Shown here: piece after piece, positions 7,840-14,849 of the stretch
How positions within the stretch are numbered: position 1 is the stretch's first letter
Layout of the letters: each line of letters opens with the position of its first letter
Source: Chitinophagaceae bacterium
GTDB lineage: Bacteria; Bacteroidota; Bacteroidia; Chitinophagales; Chitinophagaceae
Direction of reading: 5' to 3'
Length of the DNA: 32,196 nucleotides
NCBI GenBank assembly: GCA_947447265.1
Contig: CANFKC010000051.1
Location: 1-32,196 of the forward strand
The notes under the pieces: generated by a model
Database searches by the model: none
Seen by the model: only the letters and a program-made list of their open reading frames with translations
Told to the model about the DNA's origin: nothing
Made by a program: the position numbers and the translations under genes

Positions 7840-8598
7840 ATGCAAAAAGAGAAATTAGCCATAATAGTACCCTATAGGAACAGGAAAAAGCATCTGAGCG
7901 AGTTTCTGCCCTATATGGAACAATACCTGAAGGACTATGATTTTAAAATATTTATAGTTGAGCAGGCGAACTCACTTCCATTCAACCGTGGACGATTGCT
8001 CAATATCGGGTTCGCGGAAGCAAAGGACAATTTCGATTATTTTGTTTTTCACGACGTAGATTACATTCCGGTGGATGGCGACTACAGTTTTAATGAAAAC
8101 ATAACTCACCTTGCCGGGCAAATTGAGGAATACGGATGGAAGCTCCCTTACGAATATTTCCTCGGTGGAGTATTTATGTCAGATAAGGCTTCATTCTTAA
8201 AGATAAATGGCTTCGCAAATGAATATTGGGGTTGGGGCGAAGAAGATAACGAATTGCACGACCGGTGCGTTTTACTGAAAATACCGGTTAACCGCAGGCC
8301 CGGTAAGTACCGCAGTCTGGCCCATGATCGCTATTCGCATGTTGGCCTGGAAAAGGAAAACGTGAATTACAGGGAGGGGCTTAAAGAAAGAATGGTGCAA
8401 GAGACTTTTATTGATGGTTTTACCAACCTTACCTACAAAAAGCTTGGCGAAGAAAAACTCTCTGCGCACGGCGTGATGATAAAAGCAGATTTTGAAATAA
8501 AACGCGAAATAAAGACTTCCCGCCTCAGCATCCTGAAAAAAGATATTCGGTTTAAGCTCGGACAAATAAAAAGAAGCCTGCTTAAAAAAATCAAATAG
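7840..8598 (+). CDS. GT7-type glycosyltransferase, bacterial relative of animal beta-1,4-galactosyltransferases
   Basis: This 252-aa protein lines up along its length with the catalytic domain of vertebrate B4GALT1. Visible matches are IIVPYRNRKKHL (6-19), FNRGRLLNIGF (48-58), the metal motif HDVDYIP with Asp72-Val-Asp74, LPYEYFLGGV (102-111), INGFANEYWGWGEEDNE (122-138), an AHDRY His162, and DGFTNLTYKKL (192-202). By alignment from memory, Trp132, Glu135, Asp136 and His162 match B4GALT1 Trp314, Glu317, Asp318 and His347. Metal ligand Met344 is replaced by Ser159, and donor-selecting Tyr289 by Phe107. There is no signal peptide or TM helix; a very basic C-terminal tail (about 220-252) may bind the inner membrane. 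The gene is monocistronic with a terminator. Donor and acceptor are unknown. Confidence 0.9.
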   Translation: MQKEKLAIIVPYRNRKKHLSEFLPYMEQYLKDYDFKIFIVEQANSLPFNRGRLLNIGFAEAKDNFDYFVFHDVDYIPVDGDYSFNENITHLAGQIEEYGWKLPYEYFLGGVFMSDKASFLKINGFANEYWGWGEEDNELHDRCVLLKIPVNRRPGKYRSLAHDRYSHVGLEKENVNYREGLKERMVQETFIDGFTNLTYKKLGEEKLSAHGVMIKADFEIKREIKTSRLSILKKDIRFKLGQIKRSLLKKIK

Positions 8599-8611
8599 AA
8601 ATACATAGCAA

Positions 8612-8643
8612 ATGGTGCTCCATACACCGGGCGCCATTTTTTA
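8612..8643 (+). terminator. Intrinsic terminator after the GT7 gene
   Basis: The arms ATGGTGCT (8612-8619) and GGCGCCAT (8630-8637) pair over 8 bp with two G-U wobbles around a 10-nt loop, and are followed directly by a T run. It lies 14 bp after the GT7 stop, so that gene is probably transcribed alone. Confidence 0.75.
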
Positions 8644-8693
8644 TAGGCTGGCATTAGGCAAAAAGTAATCGACCTTGAAAATAAGTAGGATAC

Positions 8694-9248
8694 TCACACA
8701 ACAATAGCAGGGTTTAAAATTGAATACATCTGCATGTCGTACCAGCGCCCATTCCAGTAGAGCGTGCGCCTTAGTGTACCTTCATATTCAAACCCAGATT
8801 TAAGTAATACTTTTTCTGAACCCATATTTCCAGGCATAACTTCCGCTTCAATGCGCGCCAGGCCAAATGCTTCGAAGCCAAATTGAACCACTGCATTTAT
8901 CGCTTCGTTCATGTATCCGTTATTCCAGTAGCCGGCATTCAAATCATAGCCTATTACACCTTTGTGTCCCCAGGTGAAGGTGTTTATCCCAATTGTGCCA
9001 ATGATTTTTGACTCGCCCTTCAACATTATTCCCCAACGCAGCCCCTTTTTATCATTGAACTTTAGCGTAAACCAATCTACTATAGGTTTTGCATCTTCTA
9101 AAGTCCTCAATTGTTCAACATTGTAATAGCACACGACATTTTCATTGCTGAAAATTTCGAATATATCATGCAAGTGAGTTTCGTCAATTTGCACGAGTTG
9201 CAATCTGCTGGATGTCAATACAGGGAATTCAGTAAAATAGAAATTCAT
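8694..9248 (-). CDS. GNAT N-acetyltransferase, RimJ/RimL-like
   Basis: This 184-aa protein has the RimJ/RimL type of GNAT fold, which uses acetyl-CoA to acetylate protein N-termini or small amines. Typical segments are LTSSRLQLVQIDETHLHDIFEIFSN spread over the N-terminus (about 11-35), WGIMLKGESKIIGTIGI (about 72-88), GYDLNAGYWNNGYMNEAINAVVQFGF (about 99-124) carrying the acetyl-CoA-binding loop, and a C-terminal ARIEAEVMPGNMGSEKVLLKSGFEYEGTLRR region. There is no signal peptide. The substrate cannot be predicted. The gene faces the GT7 gene convergently, is flanked by terminators on both sides, and has a clear ATG, so it appears monocistronic. Confidence 0.9.
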   Translation of the reverse strand: MNFYFTEFPVLTSSRLQLVQIDETHLHDIFEIFSNENVVCYYNVEQLRTLEDAKPIVDWFTLKFNDKKGLRWGIMLKGESKIIGTIGINTFTWGHKGVIGYDLNAGYWNNGYMNEAINAVVQFGFEAFGLARIEAEVMPGNMGSEKVLLKSGFEYEGTLRRTLYWNGRWYDMQMYSILNPAIVV

Positions 9249-9304
9249 AATACAATACTATTACAAATTTTTATAAACGGAGGGAATTAAGTTCAAAATA
9301 AAAA

Positions 9305-9333
9305 ATCCCACACCTTCTCTTAGAAAGTGTGGG
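9305..9333 (-). terminator. Intrinsic terminator after the collagen-motif lipoprotein gene
   Basis: Read on the minus strand, CCCACAC (9333-9327) pairs perfectly with GTGTGGG (9313-9307). An inner TTCT/AGAA pairing extends the stem, and an A-T6 tail follows. It lies about 25 bp after the stop at 9358 and separates this gene from the upstream acetyltransferase gene on the same strand. Confidence 0.8.
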
Positions 9334-9357
9334 TGTAAATAGTATTTAAGACAAATT

Positions 9358-9861
9358 TTAGTAGCTGCTGATCAAACCCTGCGATTTAGCAGTTGACATG
9401 GCTCTCATTGCTTCATCATAATTTTTCCAGTTAGTATTCGGATTGGCCTGCCTCACTGAGCTTGGAATTACTACGACACGGAAAGTAATAGTTCCTGGAA
9501 AAGGAGTTACAAAGGTAGGATCAATGCTCTCCACATAAATAGTATAAGTGCCGGGAGCAAAGTTGAAAACAGTAGAAATTCCTGAATTTATATCTGGCAG
9601 ATTGGTCCATGAATTATCGCTGGTGTATAATTTGTATACTTCTACAAGGCCGAAATTTGCAATGCTCTGCGTAATATCGGCATAAGCGAATGTCGCAGAA
9701 TAGGTGTTGCCTGTTTTAGCCCATGAGCTCACGGTTACGTGGTCAGAACCAATTACATTGGCATTACCCGTTGGTCCTTGTGGCCCAACTGGTCCTTGTT
9801 TTGTGCAGCTTGCACCTAATAACATTCCTGCGGCGAGTGTGGCGAGAATTAGCTTTTTCAT
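9358..9861 (-). CDS. Surface lipoprotein with a short collagen-like motif
   Basis: This 167-aa exported protein is not assigned to a named family. The signal peptide ends in the lipobox LGASC with lipidated Cys19. It is followed at once by the collagen-type triplets GPVGPQGPTGNA (about 23-34), then a beta-rich domain of about 100 residues (TYSATFAYADI, GTYTIYVESIDP, TITFRVVVIPSS), and an alpha-helical end (NYDEAMRAMSTAKSQG). Short lipoproteins with a GPxGP linker directly after the lipidated Cys recur in Bacteroidota; the linker probably spaces the domain from the membrane. The gene has its own terminator and an AT-rich upstream region of 231 bp. No function is known, and there is no neighbour on the same transcript. 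Confidence 0.8.
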   Translation of the reverse strand: MKKLILATLAAGMLLGASCTKQGPVGPQGPTGNANVIGSDHVTVSSWAKTGNTYSATFAYADITQSIANFGLVEVYKLYTSDNSWTNLPDINSGISTVFNFAPGTYTIYVESIDPTFVTPFPGTITFRVVVIPSSVRQANPNTNWKNYDEAMRAMSTAKSQGLISSY

Positions 9862-10040
9862 TGTTTGTTTTTTTAATTAACTGTTATTTGATTACGGTGA
9901 ATATGTTGAAGAGCAGATATGGAGTAATGTTGAAACTACTTTTGCAAATATGGTGCCAAAATAGTTGTTTTATTTACTTCAAGCATAACTATCTAAAAAA
10001 ATGACCCGAGAAACACTGCAACTATGTACGCAAACGAAAT

Positions 10041-10066
10041 AAAAAAAGACCACCGTAGGGTGATCT
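10041..10066 (-). terminator. Intrinsic terminator after the 115-aa orphan gene
   Basis: On the minus strand AGATCACC, a CTAC loop and GGTGGTCT form an 8-bp stem with one A-C mismatch, followed by a T7 run (the A7 at 10041-10047 on the plus strand). It is 27 bp after the stop of the gene ending at 10093. Confidence 0.75.
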
Positions 10067-10092
10067 TTCATTTTATGGCAATTTCAGGCATA

Positions 10093-10440
10093 CTATCTTA
10101 TTCCAAGCTCTATGCTTAGTTGTGCAAATCGGTTACGCCACCTTTGGCAAACTTCTGGTGATATTTTAGCAAGGTCAAGCCCTCCGTATAGGTGAGACTC
10201 TTCATCCTGAGTTAAGACAAGTGAAGCAAGCTCAAGGCATTTTTCACGCCACAGAATAAATACTGTGCGGAACATGTTTTCTTCCCTTGTCTTCCTTGCA
10301 ATTGCAGTATCAATAGCTATGTCTAACATCCAACCCATCGCCCAATCCCGTAAAAATTCTTTTCGGATATAGCTTTCGAGTGTCGCGATAAATTCCTTCT
10401 TCAAGGCTGCACGGTCGTTAACAATTTCTAGAGTTTCCAT
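10093..10440 (-). CDS. Hypothetical 115-aa cytoplasmic protein
   Basis: I do not recognise this protein. It is predicted to be almost entirely alpha-helical and strongly charged, with no signal peptide or membrane segment. The most distinctive stretches are IRKEFLRDWAMGWMLDIAID (residues 26-45), TREENMFRTVFILWREKCLE (about 52-71) and RWRNRFAQLSIELGI near the end. The high Trp and Arg content suggests a helical bundle, perhaps an interaction or nucleic-acid-associated protein, but nothing supports a specific role. It has a clean ATG, its own terminator, and no neighbour within 230 bp on either side, so it is a stand-alone gene. The coding assignment rests on the terminator, the start and plausible composition. 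Confidence 0.6.
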   Translation of the reverse strand: METLEIVNDRAALKKEFIATLESYIRKEFLRDWAMGWMLDIAIDTAIARKTREENMFRTVFILWREKCLELASLVLTQDEESHLYGGLDLAKISPEVCQRWRNRFAQLSIELGIR

Positions 10441-10755
10441 GGTTTTTATAATATGATAGCAAATCTAATGAAATTAGATGCTGAAACCAAATTATTTGCT
10501 GCTTATTCTAAGCAATAGCGGCAGTTTAACAATTGATTTACAATGCAATAGACGTGTAAAACTGGTCAAATCAGGTAGAACATATTGCTTATAAAGCTGT
10601 TGTGCAATAGAGGTTTAAACATGCATTCGTGATGGCATTAACTGCCAGTTACAGAAATCTGATTAACAAATCTATTGATGCAGGAGGTAAAACCGTGACT
10701 TTAAAATTGTTATTTAGTTACCAATTGCTGTGAAAGATACTCAGTATCAAATTAT
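10441..10755. other. Intergenic region, 315 bp
   Basis: This stretch separates the orphan gene from the histidine kinase gene, both on the minus strand. It is AT-rich and holds the promoter region of the orphan gene on its left side. I see no hairpin terminator for the kinase gene and no RNA gene. A 33-codon plus-strand reading frame at 10632-10733 is not convincing. A short inverted repeat, CTAAT-GAA-ATTAG, sits near 10468. Confidence 0.5.
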
Positions 10756-11892
10756 CTATCGCCTTAGTATGATTCGAAAAGTTGTTCCCTTACCAATTTC
10801 ACTCTGGCGTACAAAAATAGAGCCATGATGGTATTTTTCCACAATACGCCTGCTGAGCGACAGGCCAAGCCCCCAGCCTCTTTTCTTAGTAGTGAATCCC
10901 GGTGTGAAAATCTTCTTTATCTCGTGTTTCGGTATGCCTTTTCCTGTATCCTGCACATCAATCAAAACATCTTGTTGCTGGTTGGTTACCGTTACATCAA
11001 TGGCACCCTGTCCCTCCATTGCATCAAGCGCATTACGCATCAGGTTCTCCATTACCCAGTCAAATAGCGGTCCACTTACATTTACAGGCACGTCACTGTC
11101 ATTTGTACGCAACGTTATCAATACCCTGGCAGGAGATCTTTTTTGCATGTAGGCAACAATATTCTGCAGCCGTGTAATCAGGTTCTCTTCTTCCAGGTTT
11201 GGTTCGCTGCCCACCTTACTGAATCTTTCGGCGACAAGCTTAAGGCGATCCAGATCTTTCTGCATCTCTATCGCAGCTTCACTTTCCGGGTCTTCTTCCC
11301 GCATCAGCTCCAGCCAACCTTCCATAGAGCTTAGCGGTGTGCCCAACTGGTGCGCCGTTTCTTTGGAAAGTCCCACCCATATCTGATTTTGCAAAGACCT
11401 GTAAGAAGCAGTAAGTGCAAATAAAACTACAGCGAGGAACAAAATAATAATTGTTATCTGCACATAGGGGAAATACCGAAGTTGGGTAAGCAGGTATGTT
11501 TCACCATAATAAATAAAGTTCCTTCCGGTACCCCAATCTGCAATTATTGCAGGGTGCATTTTCTTAAACTCGACTAGTTTTTCGCTTAATAATTTCTTTG
11601 GGTTTTGGGCGTTAACTGTATCAATATTTTTGAAGTCATATATCTGGCCATTATCACTGGTAATAATGATAGGGATAGATGTGTTTTCGGTGGTGGTGCG
11701 AAGCGCAAATTCTGTTTCGTGATTATTGGTCGACTTATTGAGTATTTTAATAGCATCAGCGAGATGTACTACCTTTTTCTTCTCTTCCTCCGCAAGTTTA
11801 TTAGCAAGCGTACTGGTATAATATAGCGATGCACCTACAATGAAAAATGCAATAAAAGCGAGAATTGACTTACGATTTATATACTTGCGCAT
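10756..11892 (-). CDS. Membrane sensor histidine kinase
   Basis: This 378-aa two-component sensor kinase autophosphorylates on a histidine and passes phosphate to a response regulator. It has a TM helix at about 8-27, a periplasmic sensor of about 115 residues, and a second TM at about 143-163. No HAMP domain is evident between TM2 and the H-box, ETAHQLGTPLSSMEGW, with His181. The N-box is ENLMRNALDAMEG, followed by DTGKGIP (G1) and GWGLGLSLSRRIVEKYHHG (G2), and the protein ends at the kinase fold. The H-box form AHQLGTPLSS is common in Bacteroidota kinases. No response regulator is adjacent, so it is an orphan kinase whose partner and signal are unknown. It is divergent from the 72-aa membrane protein gene. 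Confidence 0.94.
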   Translation of the reverse strand: MRKYINRKSILAFIAFFIVGASLYYTSTLANKLAEEEKKKVVHLADAIKILNKSTNNHETEFALRTTTENTSIPIIITSDNGQIYDFKNIDTVNAQNPKKLLSEKLVEFKKMHPAIIADWGTGRNFIYYGETYLLTQLRYFPYVQITIIILFLAVVLFALTASYRSLQNQIWVGLSKETAHQLGTPLSSMEGWLELMREEDPESEAAIEMQKDLDRLKLVAERFSKVGSEPNLEEENLITRLQNIVAYMQKRSPARVLITLRTNDSDVPVNVSGPLFDWVMENLMRNALDAMEGQGAIDVTVTNQQQDVLIDVQDTGKGIPKHEIKKIFTPGFTTKKRGWGLGLSLSRRIVEKYHHGSIFVRQSEIGKGTTFRIILRR

Positions 11893-11954
11893 GGTTTTCT
11901 TGTGGCATTAACGGGCTACAAGATAAAATTATTATGATTTTGCAGTAATTCTAT

Positions 11955-11962
11955 TATTTTTG
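11955..11962 (+). promoter_or_regulatory. Bacteroidota -7 box (TATTTTTG) for the 72-aa protein / GT2 pair
   Basis: An exact TAnnTTTG match lies 21 bp before the ATG at 11984, in the divergent gap shared with the histidine kinase gene. The predicted leader is about 15 nt. No good -33 TTG is present at the usual spacing. Confidence 0.45.
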
Positions 11963-11983
11963 CGCAGGAAATTTCACTGATTC

Positions 11984-12202
11984 ATGACTACTGATCACAA
12001 CACACACGATATAGAGCTGGATAACCAGGCTGACATTGAGCTGAACAAGCCATCAAAATCGCGTTTTTTATTCCTTCTTGGCTTTTTCGGTTTCTTCATT
12101 TTTGCATGGGCTGGTTGTTACAACCTGCATGAGCATCAATATCAGAAAAACGATAACATTGTTGTTCCGGGAAGTACATTATACGAACCAACGTATAAAT
12201 AA
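11984..12202 (+). CDS. Small single-pass membrane protein (72 aa), unknown function
   Basis: The protein has an acidic and polar cytoplasmic head (about 1-27, rich in Asp, Asn and His), one hydrophobic helix at about 28-46 (FLFLLGFFGFFIFAWAGCY), and a short polar tail of about 25 residues. The head carries IELDNQADIELNKP, which contains two similar IELxxQ/K-like pieces. I do not recognise it. It has its own -7 box and ATG, and ends 23 bp before the GT2 gene on the same strand, so the two are probably one transcript. A role as accessory or anchor for the GT2 enzyme is possible but rests only on position. Confidence 0.65.
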   Translation: MTTDHNTHDIELDNQADIELNKPSKSRFLFLLGFFGFFIFAWAGCYNLHEHQYQKNDNIVVPGSTLYEPTYK

Positions 12203-12225
12203 GCCACCGCTTCATTCAACCTGCT

Positions 12226-13272
12226 ATGATAGTATGCCAGAAGGATACTGCTGTTGTAATATTAAGCTACAACGGCACTAAGTGGCATGAATTGTTTTTG
12301 CCCAAAATTGTAGAACAGGCTAACGCTGGCTATGAGGTTATCGTGGTTGATAATGCATCGACTGATGATACTTTAACCTATGTACAGACCAACTACCCTA
12401 CGGTAAAAACACTTAGCATTAGTATTAACCGCGGCTTCGCCAATGGTTATTTTGAAGCGCTGAAACAAATAAAGGCTAAATACTATGTGCTGCTCAGCGC
12501 AGACTTCGAAGTGACTGATGGTTGGTTTCAACCGCTGCACACCGCTATGGAGCGCGATGAGAACCTTGCAGCATGCCAGCCCAAGATCCGTTACTGGCGG
12601 GAGAGGGAGAACTTCGAATACGCGGGCGCAGGTGGCGCCTTCATGGATAAGTTTGGCTATATGTTTTGTCGTGGCCGTATTTTTTTCGACCTTGAACAGG
12701 ATAACGGCCAATACAACGACAACATTGAAGTATTCTGGGCATCAGGTGGATGCATGTTCGTGCGTTCGGACCTGTACCATAAAGTTGGGGGTTTGGACGC
12801 TGATTTTTACGCCCATATGGAAGAAATTGACCTTTGCTGGAGGCTAAAAAATGCGGGGCATAAAATTGGGTATGTGGGTAGCTCCACTGTCTACCATGTT
12901 GGGGGCAGCGTAATCAGTTATGGTAGTCCACAAAAGCTGTATTACAACTTCCGTAATAATCTTATCTTACTTATTAAGAACGAAAAAGGCAGCAAACTGC
13001 TTTGGCTCTTCCCGCTGCGTTTGTTACTAGATGGTGCTGCCGGTGCCCGATTATTGCTGACAGGCGAATTCAAGCAATGCTACACTATTATTAAGGCGCA
13101 TTTTCATTTCTATGGCACTTTTGGTAAGTGGCTAAAACGCCGTCGCGATTTCAAGAAGATCATCACCGTTCGTAATGAAGTTGGAATATATCCACGCAGC
13201 ATTATAGGCGACTATTTTTTTAAAAAGCGCAAAAAATTCACTGACCTGCAGTGGCAGCCTAAAAAGCTCTGA
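12226..13272 (+). CDS. Glycosyltransferase family 2 (rhamnosyltransferase-like)
   Basis: This 348-aa GT-A enzyme transfers a sugar from a nucleotide donor, probably in lipopolysaccharide or capsule assembly at the cytoplasmic face. The nucleotide-binding start VVILSYNGTKWHELFLP is followed by VIVVDNASTDDT (about 39-50). The metal-binding position reads SADFEV (about 92-97), where family members usually have NPDxEV. The acceptor half shows GGCMFVRSDLYHKVGGLD and HMEEIDLCWRLKNAGHKIGY with the conserved ED and W, then STVYHVGGSVISYGS. The C-terminal third has a hydrophobic stretch (LLWLFPLRLLLDGAAGARLLL) that may sit on the membrane, and a basic tail. It overlaps nothing and shares a transcript with the 72-aa protein. 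Donor and acceptor are unknown. Confidence 0.93.
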   Translation: MIVCQKDTAVVILSYNGTKWHELFLPKIVEQANAGYEVIVVDNASTDDTLTYVQTNYPTVKTLSISINRGFANGYFEALKQIKAKYYVLLSADFEVTDGWFQPLHTAMERDENLAACQPKIRYWRERENFEYAGAGGAFMDKFGYMFCRGRIFFDLEQDNGQYNDNIEVFWASGGCMFVRSDLYHKVGGLDADFYAHMEEIDLCWRLKNAGHKIGYVGSSTVYHVGGSVISYGSPQKLYYNFRNNLILLIKNEKGSKLLWLFPLRLLLDGAAGARLLLTGEFKQCYTIIKAHFHFYGTFGKWLKRRRDFKKIITVRNEVGIYPRSIIGDYFFKKRKKFTDLQWQPKKL

Positions 13273-13390
13273 TATTTTTTAATTTATTCTATGTCTTCTA
13301 CCTAAACTCAGCGGTGGACAAAACTTCTAATATTCGTACCGCAACCAGCCTATTATTCTTCCTGATTCTATTTTGCACATTTGAATGCAT

Positions 13391-13418
13391 AAAAAAATGC
13401 CCCGGCGAAACGGGGCAT
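13391..13418 (-). terminator. Strong intrinsic terminator, oriented on the minus strand
   Basis: ATGCCCCG (13397-13404) and CGGGGCAT (13411-13418) form a perfect 8-bp GC-rich stem with a 6-nt loop. The A7 at 13391-13397 makes a T7 tail on the minus strand. Read on the plus strand the hairpin is followed by TGTTGGGG, which is a poor tail, so the minus orientation is favoured. Confidence 0.7.
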
Positions 13419-13478
13419 TGTTGGGGTATCTTTTCTTCATTGAAGGCGTAAATAAGACCAATGTTCATTTACGTTGCG
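13391..13478 (-). ncRNA. Candidate small RNA of about 88 nt, antiparallel to its neighbours
   Basis: On the minus strand a -33/-7 promoter pair (13485-13514) is followed about 60 nt later by an intrinsic terminator (13391-13418). The predicted transcript begins near 13478. It contains no convincing open reading frame; an ATG at about 13464 reads on through the hairpin. Neither flanking gene is on this strand, so the terminator is unexplained otherwise. This is inference: no known RNA family is recognised, and the promoter is 7 of 8 at the -7 box. Confidence 0.35.
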
Positions 13479-13484
13479 CTCAAA

Positions 13485-13514
13485 CAAAGATGCAAACGTT
13501 GCACTCAGCAACAA
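13485..13514 (-). promoter_or_regulatory. Putative -33/-7 promoter for the candidate small RNA
   Basis: On the minus strand TTG (13514-13512) is separated by exactly 19 bp from CATCTTTG (13492-13485). This is the Bacteroidota arrangement, with a single mismatch (C for T) at the first base of TAnnTTTG. Confidence 0.35.
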
Positions 13515-13691
13515 TTACATTGCAATCTATTGATTGTTAGTGATTCCTACCAAATAAAAGGAACGAACGGTCGTTTTTGTTTATGAACGGTAAATTTTGC
13601 TGGTTTTAGCCCCAAAAACTTAGCTACAACTTACGACTTACCACTCAAGAGTAACATGACTATCACGACTAAAAGATTATCTTTGCAGACT

Positions 13692-14693
13692 ATGAGTACG
13701 GAAATTGTTGTGAGTGGTATCCGTTCAACCGGGCACTTGCATTTAGGAAATTATTTTGGCGCAATACAGAACTATCTGAAAATGCAGGATACTTACAACT
13801 GCTATTTTTTTGTTGCCGACTATCATGCATTAACTACCCACCCTGACCCTAAGTTATTGCGCGAAAATGTATTCCGGGTGCTGGCTGAAAATATTGCCAG
13901 TGGCCTTGACCCTGAAAAAGTTGCCCTCTACGCACAAAGCGATGTGCCGGAAATACCTGAGCTATATTTAATGCTGAATATGCTTGCCTATAAAGGTGAG
14001 TTGGAAAAGGTCCCAACATTTAAAGATAAAGTTCGCCAGCAACCTGAAAATGTAAACGCTGGCTTGCTTACCTACCCTGTGTTAATGGCTGCTGACATTT
14101 TAATTCATAAGGGCGCGAAAGTGCCAGTGGGTAAAGACCAGGAACAACATCTGGAAATGGCCCGCAACTTTGCAGCCCGTTTTAATAAACGGTATGGCGA
14201 AGATTTTTTCCCTGAACCACAGGTTTTCCGTTTTAGCCAGGATGCAATGAAAATCATGAGTCTGGACGGCAATGGCAAAATGAGCAAAAGTGAGAACGTA
14301 AACGCCACAATTTACCTGAGTGATAGCGATGATGTTATCAGGAAGAAAATAATGAAAGCTAAAACCGATGGCGGGCCGACTGAACCTAATTCGGAGATGC
14401 CCGACTACATCAGCAACCTGTTTGTATTATTGAATGCAATGTCTGCAACTGAAACATCTCAAAGTTATCGCGATGCTTTCAACAACTGCAACATCCGTTA
14501 TGGTGATATGAAGAAGCAGCTGGCAGAAGATATGGTTGCCTTCGTTAGCCCGATACGCGAAAAGGCATTTGAGTTGCAACAAGACCATGATATGCTTAGG
14601 AAAATATTAAAAGCGGGGGCTGAAAAAGCACGTGCGAGTGCATCGGAAACCATTGAAGGCGCCAGAAAACTGATTGGTATCAATTATTATTGA
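13692..14693 (+). CDS. trpS: Tryptophanyl-tRNA synthetase
   Basis: This class I aminoacyl-tRNA synthetase charges tRNA-Trp. It is 333 aa from the ATG at 13692, which matches the compact bacterial family length. The first residues then read STEIVVSGIRSTGHLHLGNY, where the family normally begins close to the HIGH signature (here HLHLGN at 15-20). A longer reading from 13656 adds twelve residues without family support. The KMSKS loop is at 196-200 in NGKMSKSEN. Other family blocks are DYHALTTHPDP, LLTYPVLMAADILIHKGAKVPVGKDQEQHLEMARNFA (about 126-162) and MPDYISNLF. The deoxynucleoside kinase gene follows after 156 bp with its own promoter, so trpS is probably monocistronic. Confidence 0.97.
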   Translation: MSTEIVVSGIRSTGHLHLGNYFGAIQNYLKMQDTYNCYFFVADYHALTTHPDPKLLRENVFRVLAENIASGLDPEKVALYAQSDVPEIPELYLMLNMLAYKGELEKVPTFKDKVRQQPENVNAGLLTYPVLMAADILIHKGAKVPVGKDQEQHLEMARNFAARFNKRYGEDFFPEPQVFRFSQDAMKIMSLDGNGKMSKSENVNATIYLSDSDDVIRKKIMKAKTDGGPTEPNSEMPDYISNLFVLLNAMSATETSQSYRDAFNNCNIRYGDMKKQLAEDMVAFVSPIREKAFELQQDHDMLRKILKAGAEKARASASETIEGARKLIGINYY

Positions 14694-14806
14694 GTTGGAA
14701 TATTGGTAATGCTCCGGATGTTTTTTGTAATGGTTAAGCATTACTGAATAACGCTATAATCGCTGGCTGTTTCAGCTTCAAACAAAAACAGGCAATTTTC
14801 TTGTTG

Positions 14807-14836
14807 TTGCGTTTACACACTATTGAATTACTTTTG
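14807..14836 (+). promoter_or_regulatory. Bacteroidota -33/-7 promoter for the deoxynucleoside kinase
   Basis: TTG at 14807-14809 and the exact -7 box TACTTTTG at 14829-14836 are separated by 19 bp, the best complete promoter in the window. Transcription should start near 14843, giving a leader of only about 7 nt before the ATG at 14850. Confidence 0.6.
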
Positions 14837-14849
14837 AACAAATAACATT

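Larger units (their letters stand above)
13273..13691. other. Intergenic region, 419 bp, before trpS
   Basis: This long gap lies between two plus-strand genes. Its left part holds a strong hairpin whose T-tract lies on the minus strand, together with a minus-strand -7/-33 pair; I interpret these as a small RNA (separate entries). Its right part (about 13520-13691) holds the trpS promoter region. There is a weak palindrome AACGA-ACGG-TCGTT at 13562-13575 followed by T5, and a near -7 box TAAATTTTG with one base too many. I see no open reading frame of note and no T-box features. Confidence 0.5.

Noticed and set aside
10632-10733. Plus-strand reading frame of 33 codons with GGAGG inside
   Set aside because: No -7 box or hairpin frames it, the GGAGG is internal, and Bacteroidota seldom use Shine-Dalgarno sites. 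The peptide has no recognisable feature.
13562-13580. Palindrome AACGA-ACGG-TCGTT followed by T5 before trpS, as a possible attenuator
   Set aside because: The stem is only 5 bp and no leader peptide with Trp codons or T-box elements is present.
13613-13640. Shared CATTTTTTTATGCA after the hairpins at 13391 and 23613, as a repeated element
   Set aside because: The similarity covers only the T-tract and a few flanking bases; the stems themselves differ, so it is probably chance.
13656-13691. Earlier trpS start at 13656
   Set aside because: TrpRS proteins begin about 14 residues before the HIGH motif; the ATG at 13692 fits and the extra twelve residues do not.
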